Of a DNA stretch of 64,000 bases, positions 1-9,609 are shown piece after piece. A program made the position numbers and the translations under genes. The first letter of the stretch is position 1. Each line of letters starts with the position of its first letter. The DNA is taken from contig NZ_CP132381.1 in the NCBI RefSeq assembly GCF_030758615.1, positions 248,001-312,000 of the forward strand, read 5' to 3'. This stretch comes from Gilliamella apis. GTDB taxonomy: Bacteria > Pseudomonadota > Gammaproteobacteria > Enterobacterales > Orbaceae. Under the pieces are notes generated by a model, which was not told the origin of the DNA, searched no databases, and saw only the letters and a program-made list of their open reading frames with translations.

Positions 1-775
1 CATAACTGATATCACCATTAAGATATTCCCACATTTGACGATAGCCAACACAACGGATAGAAGGTAGATTGGTATGCAGATCAGATCGCAACATAAGTGT
101 TTTTACTTCATCTTCAAAGCCTTGATCTAGCATTTGTAAAAAACGCTGCTCAATACGTTGGTGCAACTCAGCTCTATCTTCCGGCATAATAGCTAGCTGC
201 ATGATGTCATAAGGTAATGCTTCGCCACTTTCTTGAGTAAGCTCGGTTAAACTTTTACCAGAAATGAGATAAACCTCTAATGCGCGATTAAGCCGTTGCG
301 GATCATTCGGATGAATTCGCTGAGCTGACACAGGATCAACCTTCTTTAACTCCTCATGAATCGCTTGCCAACCTAATTTATTGGCTTTTTCTTCAATTTG
401 CTGCCGTATATCACTATCCGCAGCAGGAAGAGGTGAAAGTCCTTCAATTAAAGCTTTAAAATACAGCATCGTTCCGCCAACTAGTAATGGTGTTCGACCA
501 TTACTTAACGATTTTTCAATTTCTTCAATCGCATCATGCCGAAAATTAGCTGCCGAGTAACTTTCAGCAGGATCACAGATATCAATCAGTTTATGTGGAT
601 ATTTTTGCTGCTCTTGTTTAGTGGGTTTCGCACTGCCGATATCCATACCGCGATAAATAAGTGCCGAATCAACACTAATAATATCAATCGGATACTTGTC
701 ATAAAGTTCCATGGCAAAAGCCGTCTTACCGGACGCAGTAGGCCCCATTAATGAAATAATTTTTGCTTTATTCAT
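1..775 (-). CDS. miaA: tRNA dimethylallyltransferase MiaA (3' end outside window)
   Basis: MiaA transfers a dimethylallyl group to N6 of A37 in tRNAs reading UNN codons; MiaB (encoded near 20.1 kb) then methylthiolates the same base. Reading back from 775, the protein starts [20 protein letters not shown], with the P-loop GPTASGKT near residue 10, followed by the substrate-pocket segment [17 protein letters not shown] and the family motif [11 protein letters not shown]. About 258 residues are visible of the roughly 310 usual, so the C-terminus lies beyond base 1. The ATG overlaps the mutL stop by four bases (ATGA), so it is translationally coupled to mutL, as in the E. coli amiB-mutL-miaA-hfq operon. 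Identity is clear from motifs and context. Confidence 0.95.
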   Translation of the reverse strand, partial: MNKAKIISLMGPTASGKTAFAMELYDKYPIDIISVDSALIYRGMDIGSAKPTKQEQQKYPHKLIDICDPAESYSAANFRHDAIEEIEKSLSNGRTPLLVGGTMLYFKALIEGLSPLPAADSDIRQQIEEKANKLGWQAIHEELKKVDPVSAQRIHPNDPQRLNRALEVYLISGKSLTELTQESGEALPYDIMQLAIMPEDRAELHQRIEQRFLQMLDQGFEDEVKTLMLRSDLHTNLPSIRCVGYRQMWEYLNGDISY

Positions 776-2631
776 GATAAAATTGATTGTGATAAAGATT
801 GAAGATCAATCGGATATAAAAATGTATCTTGCTGTAATAAATTAATATCTATCTGTTCTAGTTGTGCTAATAACTGAATAACTTTCGTTACGCTCCAACT
901 CTCCGCATAATTATCACTACTATTTTCTGCCAACCACATCGCAATTTGCGTAGGATCGATAACAGCCGATTGATCAGATAAAAGAAAAGCAATTAAACTT
1001 GGTAATAATTGTTGCCAATTAGTAGTTCGTAACATTTTCGGCACATTATGCAAATGTAATTTAGCTTTATCAATATAAAAATCAAATCCTAAAAAAATTA
1101 ATTGCGGACGATAATCACTTAATACCTGTTGTTCTTTTTGATTGACCAAAATTGTTAGTGGAATCAGTAATTTTTCTGACTCTTGAGTTAATAATTTTAT
1201 TGCTTTTACTTTTTGCTGAGCAATATTTAACTTCATAAGCATAAATGTTTGCTGACTATCTTGCAATTTTTCAAGTAAAGCAATATCAGGTTGAATAACG
1301 GTTAATACTCGACCAAACTGAACTAATGAAGAACTATCAAGCTGCTGTTGCAGTGATTGTAATGGTACATTCCGTTTAGGAAACAACGTCTCAATAACCG
1401 CTTGTTGTGGTGCAGTTATTGAATCATTATCATCAGCTAACGGCAACTGCTCAGATTGCATTTTTTGAATTTCAAAGCTTGCTTTAGTATCGATTAACTG
1501 ACCATAAATTACATTTTCTTTAACATGATTAATCGGTTTTTTGGGTAATATGTTAGTCGCAGAATAGCCTTTAGGCTCCGTAGCTATTTTTTGATTAAAA
1601 ATATTTTCACCAGCAGCTTGTCGATTTGGTGTTATTACCACTTTTTCATCATCGGTAAGCTGTTGGTTTGATTCGAGAGCCATAACAATAGCTTGATAAA
1701 CAAAATCATGTACTAATCTTGCTTCATGAAAACGCACTTCGTGTTTAGCTGGATGAACATTAACATCAACCTGTTTGGGATCGATTTGTAGAAAAACCAC
1801 ATAACTTTGTTGTTCATTAGTTCGACTAATATAAGCTTGGCGCAGCGCATGATTAATTAATTTATCTTTTATTACTCGACCATTAACATAAAAATATTGC
1901 AGATCACTAATTTCATTACTTGCTACCCATCCTTGAATTAACAAATCATCATGTTGCCAATCTAATTTGACTGCTTTTTGTACAAATGTACGTCCACAAA
2001 CTAATTCAACGCGTTTTTCAAGTGCAGATGCTCGATACTGTTTAATTAGTTTTCCATTATGTTGCAGATTGAAAGTGACATCAGGCCGAGCCAGAGCTAT
2101 ACGCCTAACAAATTCTTCAATATGCATAAATTCAGTTTTTTCGGTCTTTAGAAAACGACGCCGAGCAGGGGTGTTATAAAATAAGTCCAGAACTTCAACC
2201 GAAGTACCAACAGGATGTGCCGCAGGTTTAATGGTTGATTTCATATCTCGACCTTCAGCATAAACTTGCCATGCCTCAGATTGATCGGCAGTACGTGACG
2301 TTAAAGTTAACCTAGCAACAGAACTAATACTGGCTAGCGCTTCACCACGAAAACCTAGGCTCATTATGGTATCTAAATCATCCAACGAGCTAATTTTACT
2401 AGTCGCATGGCGTGCTAAAGCTAATGCTAATTCGCTTTTAGCAATACCACCACCATTATCACGGATGCGAATTAATTTACTACCGCCTTGTTCAATATCG
2501 ATATCAATTTGCGTACTACCTGCATCAAGGCTGTTTTCAACTAACTCTTTAATTACCGATACAGGTCGTTCTACCACTTCACCAGCAGCAATTTGATTAG
2601 CTAGTTGAGGTGATAGAATTTGAATTGCCAT
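772..2631 (-). CDS. mutL: DNA mismatch repair protein MutL
   Basis: MutL is the ATP-dependent linker that couples MutS mismatch recognition to MutH and UvrD. The 619-residue product has the GHKL ATPase motifs in order: ENSLDAG at residues 32-38, DNGGGI at 58-63 and GFRGEAL at 93-99. A glutamine-rich linker and a C-terminal dimerisation region follow. No zinc-binding endonuclease motif of the MutH-less type was seen at the C-terminus. That fits a MutH-dependent methyl-directed system, and GATC sites are dense at the nearby oriC. The start overlaps the preceding amidase stop by one base (TAATG) and the stop overlaps the miaA ATG, so the genes form a tight operon. Length matches the enterobacterial protein (615 residues). 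Confidence 0.97.
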   Translation of the reverse strand: MAIQILSPQLANQIAAGEVVERPVSVIKELVENSLDAGSTQIDIDIEQGGSKLIRIRDNGGGIAKSELALALARHATSKISSLDDLDTIMSLGFRGEALASISSVARLTLTSRTADQSEAWQVYAEGRDMKSTIKPAAHPVGTSVEVLDLFYNTPARRRFLKTEKTEFMHIEEFVRRIALARPDVTFNLQHNGKLIKQYRASALEKRVELVCGRTFVQKAVKLDWQHDDLLIQGWVASNEISDLQYFYVNGRVIKDKLINHALRQAYISRTNEQQSYVVFLQIDPKQVDVNVHPAKHEVRFHEARLVHDFVYQAIVMALESNQQLTDDEKVVITPNRQAAGENIFNQKIATEPKGYSATNILPKKPINHVKENVIYGQLIDTKASFEIQKMQSEQLPLADDNDSITAPQQAVIETLFPKRNVPLQSLQQQLDSSSLVQFGRVLTVIQPDIALLEKLQDSQQTFMLMKLNIAQQKVKAIKLLTQESEKLLIPLTILVNQKEQQVLSDYRPQLIFLGFDFYIDKAKLHLHNVPKMLRTTNWQQLLPSLIAFLLSDQSAVIDPTQIAMWLAENSSDNYAESWSVTKVIQLLAQLEQIDINLLQQDTFLYPIDLQSLSQSILS

Positions 2632-3398
2632 TAATGCTGTTCTCCAAAATTAGGATTTTTTTTGACATAATTTTTTATGCCTTGATAAATCAATTTAGCG
2701 ATCTTGTCTTGATGAGCATTACTAGCCAACAAACTTTCTTCAGCTTGATTAGTAATAAATCCAACCTCAATCAAAATTGAAGGGATATCAGGTGAACGTA
2801 ATACGCCTAAACTAGCATGTTCAGGTACACCTTTATGCAATTTAATAACACCTTTCATCTCTTTTAAAACCTGAGTAGCAAGTTCATAACCAACACGCTG
2901 CGAATAAGAGAATTGTAAATCGAGTACTGCTTGGCTTAAATTTTGGTCGTGATCATCACTTAATGCATCACCAGCGCCACCTAATAACTGTGACTGTTTT
3001 TCATCTTGTTCCAACCAACGACCCAATTCAGTATCAGCTCGTTTGGTAGATAATACCCAAATTGATGCACCAGAAGCATTACGATTCGGTGCGGCATCAG
3101 CATGGATAGAAATTAGCAAGTTCGCTTTATTTTTACGCGCAATATCAGAACGCTGAGGGACTGAAATAAAATTGTCGGTATTACGGGTTAATACCCCTTT
3201 AAAATTAGGATCTTTATTTAATAAATTAGTTAATTTTTTCGCTATCGATAAAGTTACATTTTTTTCATATAACTTATTCTTACCAACAGCACCAGAATCC
3301 TTACCACCATGTCCAGCATCGACGGCAATAACAACTTTTGCAGCATAAGCTGAACTACATAGTAGTAATAATATAAAAAAAGTTAATATTTTCTTCAT
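2631..3398 (-). CDS. N-acetylmuramoyl-L-alanine amidase (AmiB position, catalytic domain only)
   Basis: Predicted periplasmic zinc amidase that cleaves the stem peptide from N-acetylmuramic acid during daughter-cell separation. A Sec signal peptide occupies about residues 1-20 ([20 protein letters not shown]), followed at once by the Amidase_3 fold: [11 protein letters not shown] (zinc His near residue 30), SIHADAA (second zinc His) and IEVGFITN (catalytic Glu). It sits where E. coli has amiB (tsaE-amiB-mutL). E. coli AmiB is about 445 residues with an N-terminal AMIN domain and LysM repeats; this product is 255 residues and has neither. It is therefore a minimal amidase, and how it is recruited to the septum is unclear. 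A second, AMIN-bearing amidase is encoded at 18594-19823. Confidence 0.9.
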   Translation of the reverse strand: MKKILTFFILLLLCSSAYAAKVVIAVDAGHGGKDSGAVGKNKLYEKNVTLSIAKKLTNLLNKDPNFKGVLTRNTDNFISVPQRSDIARKNKANLLISIHADAAPNRNASGASIWVLSTKRADTELGRWLEQDEKQSQLLGGAGDALSDDHDQNLSQAVLDLQFSYSQRVGYELATQVLKEMKGVIKLHKGVPEHASLGVLRSPDIPSILIEVGFITNQAEESLLASNAHQDKIAKLIYQGIKNYVKKNPNFGEQH

Positions 3399-3415
3399 TG
3401 TTTTTTCACTAATTT

Positions 3416-3889
3416 TTATAGTAATGGGTTGATAATAGCTTGACCTTTTTCACTATTAGCTTGCACACAAACCGTACGTTCAAGCGCTAAATATGCCAAA
3501 TGAATTTCAATATCGGCAGCAGGTAACATACCTCTTGCCTGCATAGGCCATTCAATTAAACAAATAGATCTTGAGGAAAAATATTCGCGAATGCCCATAA
3601 ACTCTAACTCTTCTGGATCACCAAGGCGATATAAGTCAAAATGATAAACTGAAAATGTATCAAATTGATAAGGTTCAACTAATGTATAAGTTGGACTTTT
3701 AACATTACCTTGATGACCTAATTGTTGCAAAAAACCACGACTAAAAGTGGTTTTACCAGCGCCAAGATCACCAATCAGATAAATGACAATTGTACTATAA
3801 TGATTAGATAAATAATTTAAACACTGTTTTGCCAACTGTTTACCAAACAATATTGTCTCTTGCTCGTTAGCTAAAATAATGGGTTTCAT
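3416..3889 (-). CDS. tsaE: tRNA threonylcarbamoyladenosine biosynthesis ATPase TsaE
   Basis: TsaE is the small ATPase of the TsaBDE complex that makes t6A37 in ANN-decoding tRNAs; TsaC, which makes the precursor, is encoded at 4471-5034. The P-loop [13 protein letters not shown] starts at about residue 40, followed by the family motifs [12 protein letters not shown] and [19 protein letters not shown]. An upstream in-frame TTG (3907) would add six residues. I chose the ATG at 3889 because it gives 157 residues, close to E. coli TsaE (153). The gene lies 17 bases upstream of the amidase and probably heads the tsaE-amidase-mutL-miaA operon. Confidence 0.94.
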   Translation of the reverse strand: MKPIILANEQETILFGKQLAKQCLNYLSNHYSTIVIYLIGDLGAGKTTFSRGFLQQLGHQGNVKSPTYTLVEPYQFDTFSVYHFDLYRLGDPEELEFMGIREYFSSRSICLIEWPMQARGMLPAADIEIHLAYLALERTVCVQANSEKGQAIINPLL

Positions 3890-3987
3890 AACGAATTCTT
3901 TGCTCAATAAATAGCCCTTATTATATACTAATAACCATTAAAGATGTACCAACTAAGATTAAGTTGAATTTTTACCAAAAAAATTTT

Positions 3988-4004
3988 GAGGAACGGGGTT
4001 TTTT
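3988..4004 (+). repeat. Dispersed short repeat, copy 1
   Basis: Core GAGGAACGGGGTTTTTT. The same 17 bases occur inverted at 27485-27501 and 39162-39178. With copy 2 the identity extends on the left through a run of T and A, giving about 28 matching bases. Here the core lies inside a longer imperfect inverted repeat (TTTACC near 3971, GGGTAAA near 4007) in the divergent tsaE-tusB spacer. Confidence 0.7.
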
Positions 4005-4034
4005 AAGGGTAAATTTAACGCTAAAAGAGGAAAA

Positions 4035-4316
4035 ATGTTACATACCATTGCAACACCGAACCAATCAACAATCGATCCAACATTAATTTCAGCGCAAGAT
4101 GCCGTACTATTTTGGCAAAATGGTGTAATTATGTGTTGTCAAGATAACTCTACATTAAATGCTATTTTGCAAAACACCCATCATTGTTATGTTCTTGATA
4201 ACGACATTAATGCTCGAGGCTTAGGCGACCTAATCGATTCAAGAGTTAAAATTATCAACCTGCAACAGGTTATTGATTTAACAGTTAACTATTTTCCGCA
4301 AATGAATTGGGAATAA
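4035..4316 (+). CDS. tusB: tRNA 2-thiouridine synthesis protein TusB (orphan)
   Basis: TusB is the small subunit of the TusBCD sulfur-relay complex that passes persulfide sulfur via TusE to MnmA for s2U34 formation. The 93-residue product starts MLHTI and carries the DsrH-family signature: a QNGV loop, the YVLDNDINARGL segment and the C-terminal LTV...PQMNW. This aligns over its full length with E. coli TusB (95 residues). The ribosome binding site AAGAGGAAAA lies just upstream of the ATG. The usual partners tusD and tusC do not precede it: upstream is divergent tsaE and downstream is tsaC. The Tus system would need its other subunits elsewhere in the genome. Confidence 0.85.
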   Translation: MLHTIATPNQSTIDPTLISAQDAVLFWQNGVIMCCQDNSTLNAILQNTHHCYVLDNDINARGLGDLIDSRVKIINLQQVIDLTVNYFPQMNWE

Positions 4317-4470
4317 TTTTGCTATTTTCGATAAATGCTAATTTATCTATCACAGCAAATAAGCGATATTCATTGTAATAACATTATTAATTCTTTTGTT
4401 GCCAATTTGCAAATAGTCTTACCTCAGTTTAATATAAATTTTAATGATATTGGGTAAACATAAAAATTTG

Positions 4471-5034
4471 ATGGCAAACTTATTAACTCTACTAGAAATT
4501 AATCAACTGTTACAAAAAGGTGAAGTTGTTGCTTATCCAACTGAAGCCGTTTTTGGTTTAGGTTGTGATCCTGACAGTGAATCAGCAGTGTATAAACTGT
4601 TAAATCTAAAACAACGTTCAGTTGATAAAGGATTGATTTTAATTGCCAGTCATTATCAACAACTGATCCCTTATATTGATCAATCGGCAGTAACGAAAGA
4701 ACAAATACAAATGGCGTTTAACAGTTGGCCGGGACCAAATACTTGGATTTTTCCCAAGAATGCTAACACTCCTGATTTTTTAAGTGGAAAATATCAGTCC
4801 ATTGCTGTTCGTGTTACCGATCATCCTTTAGTTTGTAAATTGTGTGATTTATTTGCTAAGCCATTAGTTTCAACCAGTGCCAATCTTTCTGGCCATCCAG
4901 CTTGTAAAACAGCGTTAGAAGTGGCGAACCAATTCGGTAATAATTTCCCCATTTTAGCTGGTCAAACAGGCAATCGTTCACAACCATCAATCATTCGCGA
5001 TGTGCAAACTGGCACTATCATTCGGCAGGGGTAA
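4471..5034 (+). CDS. tsaC: Threonylcarbamoyl-AMP synthase TsaC
   Basis: TsaC (YrdC/RimN) condenses threonine, bicarbonate and ATP to threonylcarbamoyl-AMP, the donor used by TsaBDE for t6A37. Signature segments are [42 protein letters not shown] and [14 protein letters not shown], and the end IIRQG matches the enterobacterial protein. Two in-frame ATGs exist, at 4444 and 4471. The later one gives 187 residues and aligns with the E. coli start (190 residues). Neither has a strong ribosome binding site. The 127-base gap after tusB holds only a small GATAAAT/ATTTATC hairpin at 4330-4347. anmK begins 4 bases after the stop. Confidence 0.92.
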   Translation: MANLLTLLEINQLLQKGEVVAYPTEAVFGLGCDPDSESAVYKLLNLKQRSVDKGLILIASHYQQLIPYIDQSAVTKEQIQMAFNSWPGPNTWIFPKNANTPDFLSGKYQSIAVRVTDHPLVCKLCDLFAKPLVSTSANLSGHPACKTALEVANQFGNNFPILAGQTGNRSQPSIIRDVQTGTIIRQG

Positions 5035-5038
5035 TATT

Positions 5039-6145
5039 ATGCAAAATTTATATATTGGTGTCATGTCGGGTACCAGTATGGATGGAGTAGATATCGCATT
5101 AGTTGATATCAGCAATGGAAAAATTACCGCTATTGCTAGTGATTGCTATCCAATGCCAAACGAAATTAAAACTCGATTATTAACGCTTTGTAATAGTAAA
5201 CAAACAACATTACAAGATTTAGGCGAACTTGATCATCAACTTGGCATAATTTACGCTAAAAGTATTAATCAATTTTTAAAACAAAATAATATTGATAACA
5301 AACAAGTTAAAGCGATTGGCTGTCATGGACAGACTATTTATCATTCGCCGAATGGTGATAATCCATTTACCATGCAAATAGGTGATGCCAATATCATCGC
5401 CGCCCAAACAGGCATTACAACTATTGCAGATTTTCGTCGTAAAGATATGGCTTATGGAGGTCAAGGTGCGCCATTAGTTCCTGCTTTTCATAAAGCAATA
5501 TTTTTAAACTCGGCAATTAACTGTGTAGTCTTAAATATTGGCGGTATCAGTAATATTTCTGTGTTAATACCTGACCAACCAGTAATTGGCTACGATACCG
5601 GCCCTGGTAATGTATTACTTGATGGCTGGATAAATAAAAGCCTCGGAACAAGCTATGATAAAGATGGTTTATGGGCAAAATCAGGTAAAGTAAATCAAAA
5701 CTTATTAAGTGCGTTATGTAATGAAGATTATTTCCAATTACCAGCGCCAAAAAGTACTGGCAGAGAATTATTTAATTTAGCTTGGCTGATGCAAAAATTA
5801 ACTGACTTTGCTTTAAATGGCCAAGATATTCAAGCGACATTGGTTGAATTTACCGCCATTACAATTGCCAATGAAATTGATAAATTACCGATAAAAAATA
5901 ACTTGCCATGCCAGTTATTAGTCTGTGGTGGTGGCGCCAAAAATCCACTTATTATGCAACAATTATCAGCATTACTACCGAAATGGCAAGTTTCTGCTAC
6001 AGATAAAAAAGGAGTAAACAGTGATGATATGGAAGCGATCGCTTTTGCTTGGCTTGCTTATTGTAGAATGAATAATATTCCTTCTAATATTCCAGAAGTT
6101 ACTGGAGCAAGCCAATCTGTATGTTTAGGGGTTATTTATCAATAA
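5039..6145 (+). CDS. anmK: Anhydro-N-acetylmuramic acid kinase AnmK
   Basis: AnmK phosphorylates and opens 1,6-anhydro-MurNAc to MurNAc-6-phosphate in peptidoglycan recycling. The 368-residue product begins MQNLYIGVMSGTSMDGVD and contains GCHGQTIYH, NIGGISNIS, GYDTGPGN and the C-terminal CGGGAKN phosphate-binding loop. Length equals E. coli AnmK (369). The in-frame ATG at 5000 lies inside tsaC and would add 13 unconserved residues. The ATG at 5039 has AGGGG a few bases upstream and is preferred. It is probably co-transcribed with tsaC, and converges on kdgR with only six bases between the stops. Confidence 0.95.
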   Translation: MQNLYIGVMSGTSMDGVDIALVDISNGKITAIASDCYPMPNEIKTRLLTLCNSKQTTLQDLGELDHQLGIIYAKSINQFLKQNNIDNKQVKAIGCHGQTIYHSPNGDNPFTMQIGDANIIAAQTGITTIADFRRKDMAYGGQGAPLVPAFHKAIFLNSAINCVVLNIGGISNISVLIPDQPVIGYDTGPGNVLLDGWINKSLGTSYDKDGLWAKSGKVNQNLLSALCNEDYFQLPAPKSTGRELFNLAWLMQKLTDFALNGQDIQATLVEFTAITIANEIDKLPIKNNLPCQLLVCGGGAKNPLIMQQLSALLPKWQVSATDKKGVNSDDMEAIAFAWLAYCRMNNIPSNIPEVTGASQSVCLGVIYQ

Positions 6146-6151
6146 CCACCT

Positions 6152-6946
6152 TTAGTCCGTTGATTTTGATTGCTTAACATAACCAATTAATTCAGATATT
6201 TTAGCTGCACATTGGCTAATTTCACTGACTAAATTAGCTTCATCTTCAGCTGTACTACATCTAAAGATAGAAGTTGATAAACTTAAAGCAGCAATAATAT
6301 TACCTAAACGATTGTAAATTGGTACAGCAAAGCAACGTAAACCTAGTTCAGACTCTTCATCATCTTTACCATAACCAACACGTTTTACTTCATCAAGTTC
6401 AGCTAAAAATGCGTCTTTATTAGTAATGGTGTTAGCTGTATATTGAACAAAATCGATGTTGTTTATTAAGCTTTTTTTGCTTTCATCATCTAACCATGCC
6501 AATAAAACTTTACCTAGACCGCTAGCATGAACCGTCGCTTGATTACCTATTTTAGATGTCAAACAAAGACTATATTGTTCTGATGCCACTTTATTAATAT
6601 AGATAATTTGATCACCTTCACGAACAGCTAAATGGATTGTTTCTTTCGTTTTGTCCCTTAGCTTTCTCATTTCTAAATCAGCAATAGCCAAAAAGTTTTG
6701 GTGATAAAGCACTCGATTACCTAAATCAAGTAATTTTAAATTAAGAGAATATTTATCTGAATCTTCTTCTTGATTAACATAACCTAATGATTTCATGGTT
6801 TGTAAAAAGCGATAAGCAGTGCTTTTTGGCATCATTACTTTTTGCGATAATTCCGAAATAGCAATGTCTTTAGATTCAGATAAAGCTTCTAAAATTCCGA
6901 AAACTTTTAAAACCGAAGCAACCGATTCTGGTGAGCTATCATTCAT
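6152..6946 (-). CDS. kdgR: IclR-family pectin-catabolism repressor KdgR
   Basis: KdgR represses pectin and oligogalacturonide genes and is released by 2-keto-3-deoxygluconate. The product has an N-terminal winged helix-turn-helix (VASVLKVFGILEAL, then the recognition helix in MPKSTAYRFLQTMKSLGYV) and a C-terminal IclR effector domain (TKETIHLA, ASGLGKVLLAWLD, GYGKDDEESELGLRCFAVPIY). The similarity to enterobacterial KdgR runs along the whole length. A GTG at 6955 is also in frame, but the AAGGAG at 6958-6963 is only two bases from it and 11 bases from the ATG at 6946, so the ATG is chosen (264 residues). It closes the minus-strand run ogl-dehydrogenase-kdgF-kdgR, and KdgR-box-like palindromes occur at 9610 and 11281. 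Confidence 0.9.
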   Translation of the reverse strand: MNDSSPESVASVLKVFGILEALSESKDIAISELSQKVMMPKSTAYRFLQTMKSLGYVNQEEDSDKYSLNLKLLDLGNRVLYHQNFLAIADLEMRKLRDKTKETIHLAVREGDQIIYINKVASEQYSLCLTSKIGNQATVHASGLGKVLLAWLDDESKKSLINNIDFVQYTANTITNKDAFLAELDEVKRVGYGKDDEESELGLRCFAVPIYNRLGNIIAALSLSTSIFRCSTAEDEANLVSEISQCAAKISELIGYVKQSKSTD

Positions 6947-7063
6947 GATTAGCACATCTCCTTACTAAAAAATAGTCATTATTCTATTATTTAATGATCA
7001 ATTAGAACAACACAAAATTATCGAAAGTATATCATAATTAATAATGACTAGTTACTAGCTATT

Positions 7064-7384
7064 TTATAAAAAGTCCAATCTCTGCGGAGTAAACATATCA
7101 AGTAGCACACCAGCTTGTTTACAAATACAACCATGTTCAATATTTGGTTTTTTATACAAAGTATCACCAGCACGAACAATTTTGGTCTCAGTGCCAATAG
7201 TAAATTCAAATTCACCCGATAAAACATAAGTTAATTGTTCATGTGGGTGATGATGCATGGCTCCAATAGCGCCAGTTTCAAAATGAACTTCAACAGCCAT
7301 CATATTACCATCATGAGCTAAAACTTTACGTTTAACACCATTTCCTAAATCAATTAATTCAATATCTGAATTAAAACAAAACAT
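7064..7384 (-). CDS. kdgF: Cupin protein KdgF (unsaturated uronate ring opening)
   Basis: KdgF-type cupins speed the conversion of 4,5-unsaturated uronates, released by Ogl, to the linear 5-keto-4-deoxyuronate. The 106-residue single-domain cupin shows the metal site in HHHPHEQLTYVLSGEFEF (His46, His48, Gln50) and in IEHGC (His84). It lies between the dehydrogenase gene and kdgR on the same strand, which supports the pectin role over a generic cupin. The ribosome binding site is TAGGAGTAATGCG just before the ATG. No signal peptide, so it is cytoplasmic. Confidence 0.85.
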   Translation of the reverse strand: MFCFNSDIELIDLGNGVKRKVLAHDGNMMAVEVHFETGAIGAMHHHPHEQLTYVLSGEFEFTIGTETKIVRAGDTLYKKPNIEHGCICKQAGVLLDMFTPQRLDFL

Positions 7385-7413
7385 CGCATTACTCCTAAAT
7401 TTATAAAATAAAC

Positions 7414-7450
7414 AGAGATAATAAAAACTTCCCTTTAATTTATTATCTCT
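7414..7450 (-). promoter_or_regulatory. Intergenic hairpin between dehydrogenase and kdgF
   Basis: A perfect 12-base inverted repeat (AGAGATAATAAA at 7414-7425 and its complement at 7439-7450) with a 13-base loop. In the mRNA it sits between the dehydrogenase stop and the kdgF ribosome binding site. No strong T tract follows on the minus strand, so it looks more like an mRNA-stabilising or attenuating hairpin than a full terminator. Function is inferred. Confidence 0.5.
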
Positions 7451-7479
7451 TAAATCAATTAATTTTCAATGTTATGGCA

Positions 7480-8280
7480 TTAAGGTTGTTTACCAATATA
7501 GGCTAAGATACCACCATCAACATAAAGAATATGACCATTTACAAAGTTTGAAGCTTCCGATGCTAAAAATACTGCTGCACCCGCTAAATCATCTGGAGTT
7601 CCCCAGCGTCCAGCTGGTGTTTTAGCAATAATAAACTGATCAAAAGGATGACGAGAACCATCAGCCTGTTTTTCGCGTAATGGTGCCGTTTGTGGAGTTG
7701 CAATATAACCAGGACCAATACCATTACATTGAATATTGGCATGACCAAATTCAGAACAAATATTTTTAGTTAACATTTTTAAGCCGCCCTTAGCTGATGC
7801 ATAACCAACAACGGTTTCACGGCCAAGCTCACTCATCATTGAGCAGATGTTAATAATTTTACCACTGCCTTTTTTGATCATGGAAGGAAGCACTGCTTTT
7901 GCCATAATGAATTGACCTGTAAGATCAATATCGATAATTTTTCGATAATCGGCAGCACTTGTTTCAAGCATTGATTTGCGTTGAATAATGCCGGCATTAT
8001 TCACTAAAATATCAATCACACCATGTTCTTTTTCAATTTGCGCAATTGATTTTTCAACCGCAGCTTCATCGGTTATATCAAATAAATAGCCATGTGCATC
8101 AATGCCTGCTTCTTTATAAGCTTCAAGACCTTTTTGTAAATTTTCAGGTACCACATCATTAAATACGATTTTCGCTCCGGCACCAGCTAATGATTTTGCT
8201 ATTTCAAAACCGATACCATAAGAAGCGCCGGTAACCAGCGCTATTTTATTATTGAGTGAAAATTTATTTAAAATCGACAT
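7480..8280 (-). CDS. kduD: 2-keto-3-deoxygluconate (KduD/DhuD-type) short-chain dehydrogenase
   Basis: Predicted NAD(P)H-dependent reductase converting 2,5-diketo-3-deoxygluconate to 2-keto-3-deoxygluconate. Classical SDR features are present: TGASYGIG at residues 17-24, NNAG at 94-97, Ser147/Ser150 and the catalytic pair Tyr160 and Lys164 in YASAK. The C-terminus ends VNGHILYVDGGILAYIGKQP. Sequence flavour is closer to the gluconate 5-dehydrogenase/DhuD branch than to classical E. coli KduD, so annotation as gluconate 5-dehydrogenase is possible. Its place between ogl and kdgF favours the pectin step. An upstream start at 8313 is open, but the ATG at 8280 has GGAG at good spacing and gives 266 residues. 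Confidence 0.85.
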   Translation of the reverse strand: MSILNKFSLNNKIALVTGASYGIGFEIAKSLAGAGAKIVFNDVVPENLQKGLEAYKEAGIDAHGYLFDITDEAAVEKSIAQIEKEHGVIDILVNNAGIIQRKSMLETSAADYRKIIDIDLTGQFIMAKAVLPSMIKKGSGKIINICSMMSELGRETVVGYASAKGGLKMLTKNICSEFGHANIQCNGIGPGYIATPQTAPLREKQADGSRHPFDQFIIAKTPAGRWGTPDDLAGAAVFLASEASNFVNGHILYVDGGILAYIGKQP

Positions 8281-8323
8281 AATTATATTCTCCGTTATAG
8301 TTGTGACAGACAAAATCGCTCTA

Positions 8324-9496
8324 TCACATTTCTTCTAATATGTTAGCTGGCACTTTGGTTAAATAAAGTGCAGGTTCATCTTGTGCATCACAAGAATATA
8401 AAACGTATTTATTATCAGGTGAAAACGATGGATGAGGGTGAGTAACTTGACGGTCACCATCTAAAACTCGCCATGTACTATTATGTTTAACGAGTTTATG
8501 TGCTGTTTTGGTTTTAGGCGCTAAAATATAAAGCCATGGATCATTTTCAATTTTATAACCACTAGTATCAATAACATCAACAGGGCTTCCTGTTCCATCA
8601 CCGATATAAAGCGTGCCATCAAAATTGCTCATTAAATGTGAACAGGCAGGCATTTCCATAATCTCTTTATCTTCATTGGTTACTGGGTTATAAAGACGAA
8701 TATAGCGCTCTTGTTGTCCTTTCATATAAGATACATAAGCTAATCCTGAACCATCTGGTACCCAAAACTCATGCGTACAACTTTCACCAGGTAAATTATC
8801 ATGAGCTTTTCGTTCATTTTTACCATCACGATCAACTAACCAAATTCGTGCATCAACTAAATCATGCGGCCCTTCATGACAAAATGCGATAGTTTTATCA
8901 TCAAAAGGTCTAAAGATTGGATGGCCCAACCATACATTTTGATCAATAACCGTTTTAGCAACACCAGTTTCAATATCAATTTTGATTAAACGGCAGTGTG
9001 GGTTTTTATCGTAAAACGCTTTAAATATTGTCCAGTCAGTGAGTGGTGTCCAATCTTTTTTATCAATTTCAATGCCAACAATTTCATTACAATCGCTATT
9101 AGCAACCCATGTACCATAACCAACCCATTCATCGGGTACTGTATAAACATTTTTTTCTTCTAAAGTTTCAAGATTGACTTGTTGTAAGTTACGTTCATTT
9201 TTGACATAGTATAAAAATTTATCATCTGGTGATAAAAAACCACCAAAGGTATTATCGCCAGGTCCTTCAGTAAGTTGTTTTGCTGTTTGATTTTCAATAT
9301 CAAGCAAATAGTAGTTGCGATTAGAGTCAAATTCACCGGCAAAGAGTAACTTTTGACCATCATTGGTAAAGCATTTTTGATAAAAATAGTTACGATGGCA
9401 TAAAACACCTTCTGGCGTTAACCGGATAATTTCATTTTTTGAATCTTCATCAGTAAATGATGAATATGATAGCTTTACGATATTTCCCTTAGCCAT
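8324..9496 (-). CDS. ogl: Oligogalacturonate lyase (PL22)
   Basis: Cytoplasmic beta-propeller lyase that splits digalacturonate and unsaturated digalacturonate into monomers. At 390 residues it matches the family length and starts MAKGNIVKL. Residues described for the Yersinia enzyme are found at the same numbers: Arg217, His242 (THEFW), His287 (ACSHLM), Gln350, His353 and His355 (RQVTHPHPSFSP), the last four forming the Mn site. No signal peptide. It is the first gene of the minus-strand run and is divergent from the isomerase gene at 9747. The ribosome binding site is AGGGAG. A CRP site and a KdgR-like palindrome lie upstream. Confidence 0.95.
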   Translation of the reverse strand: MAKGNIVKLSYSSFTDEDSKNEIIRLTPEGVLCHRNYFYQKCFTNDGQKLLFAGEFDSNRNYYLLDIENQTAKQLTEGPGDNTFGGFLSPDDKFLYYVKNERNLQQVNLETLEEKNVYTVPDEWVGYGTWVANSDCNEIVGIEIDKKDWTPLTDWTIFKAFYDKNPHCRLIKIDIETGVAKTVIDQNVWLGHPIFRPFDDKTIAFCHEGPHDLVDARIWLVDRDGKNERKAHDNLPGESCTHEFWVPDGSGLAYVSYMKGQQERYIRLYNPVTNEDKEIMEMPACSHLMSNFDGTLYIGDGTGSPVDVIDTSGYKIENDPWLYILAPKTKTAHKLVKHNSTWRVLDGDRQVTHPHPSFSPDNKYVLYSCDAQDEPALYLTKVPANILEEM

Positions 9497-9580
9497 ATAA
9501 ACTCCCTGAATATAAGTATAATAAAAAGTTCAAAATATTATGATTTGTTAAATATAGTAATATAAAAACTATGATGGTTT

Positions 9581-9596
9581 TGTGACTTTCATCACA
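9581..9596. promoter_or_regulatory. CRP binding site in ogl/isomerase divergent promoter
   Basis: TGTGACTTTCATCACA matches the symmetric CRP consensus TGTGA-N6-TCACA at every defined position. It lies about 85 bases before the ogl start. If ogl uses one of the AT-rich -10 candidates at 9551-9564, the site sits close to -41. CRP activation of pectin genes is established in enterobacteria; here it is inferred. Confidence 0.75.
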
Positions 9597-9609
9597 TTGC
9601 AATAAATTT

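Noticed and set aside
4317..4443. Possible gene fragment between tusB and tsaC
   Set aside because: A roughly 30-codon open stretch exists without start codon or ribosome binding site and resembles nothing known.
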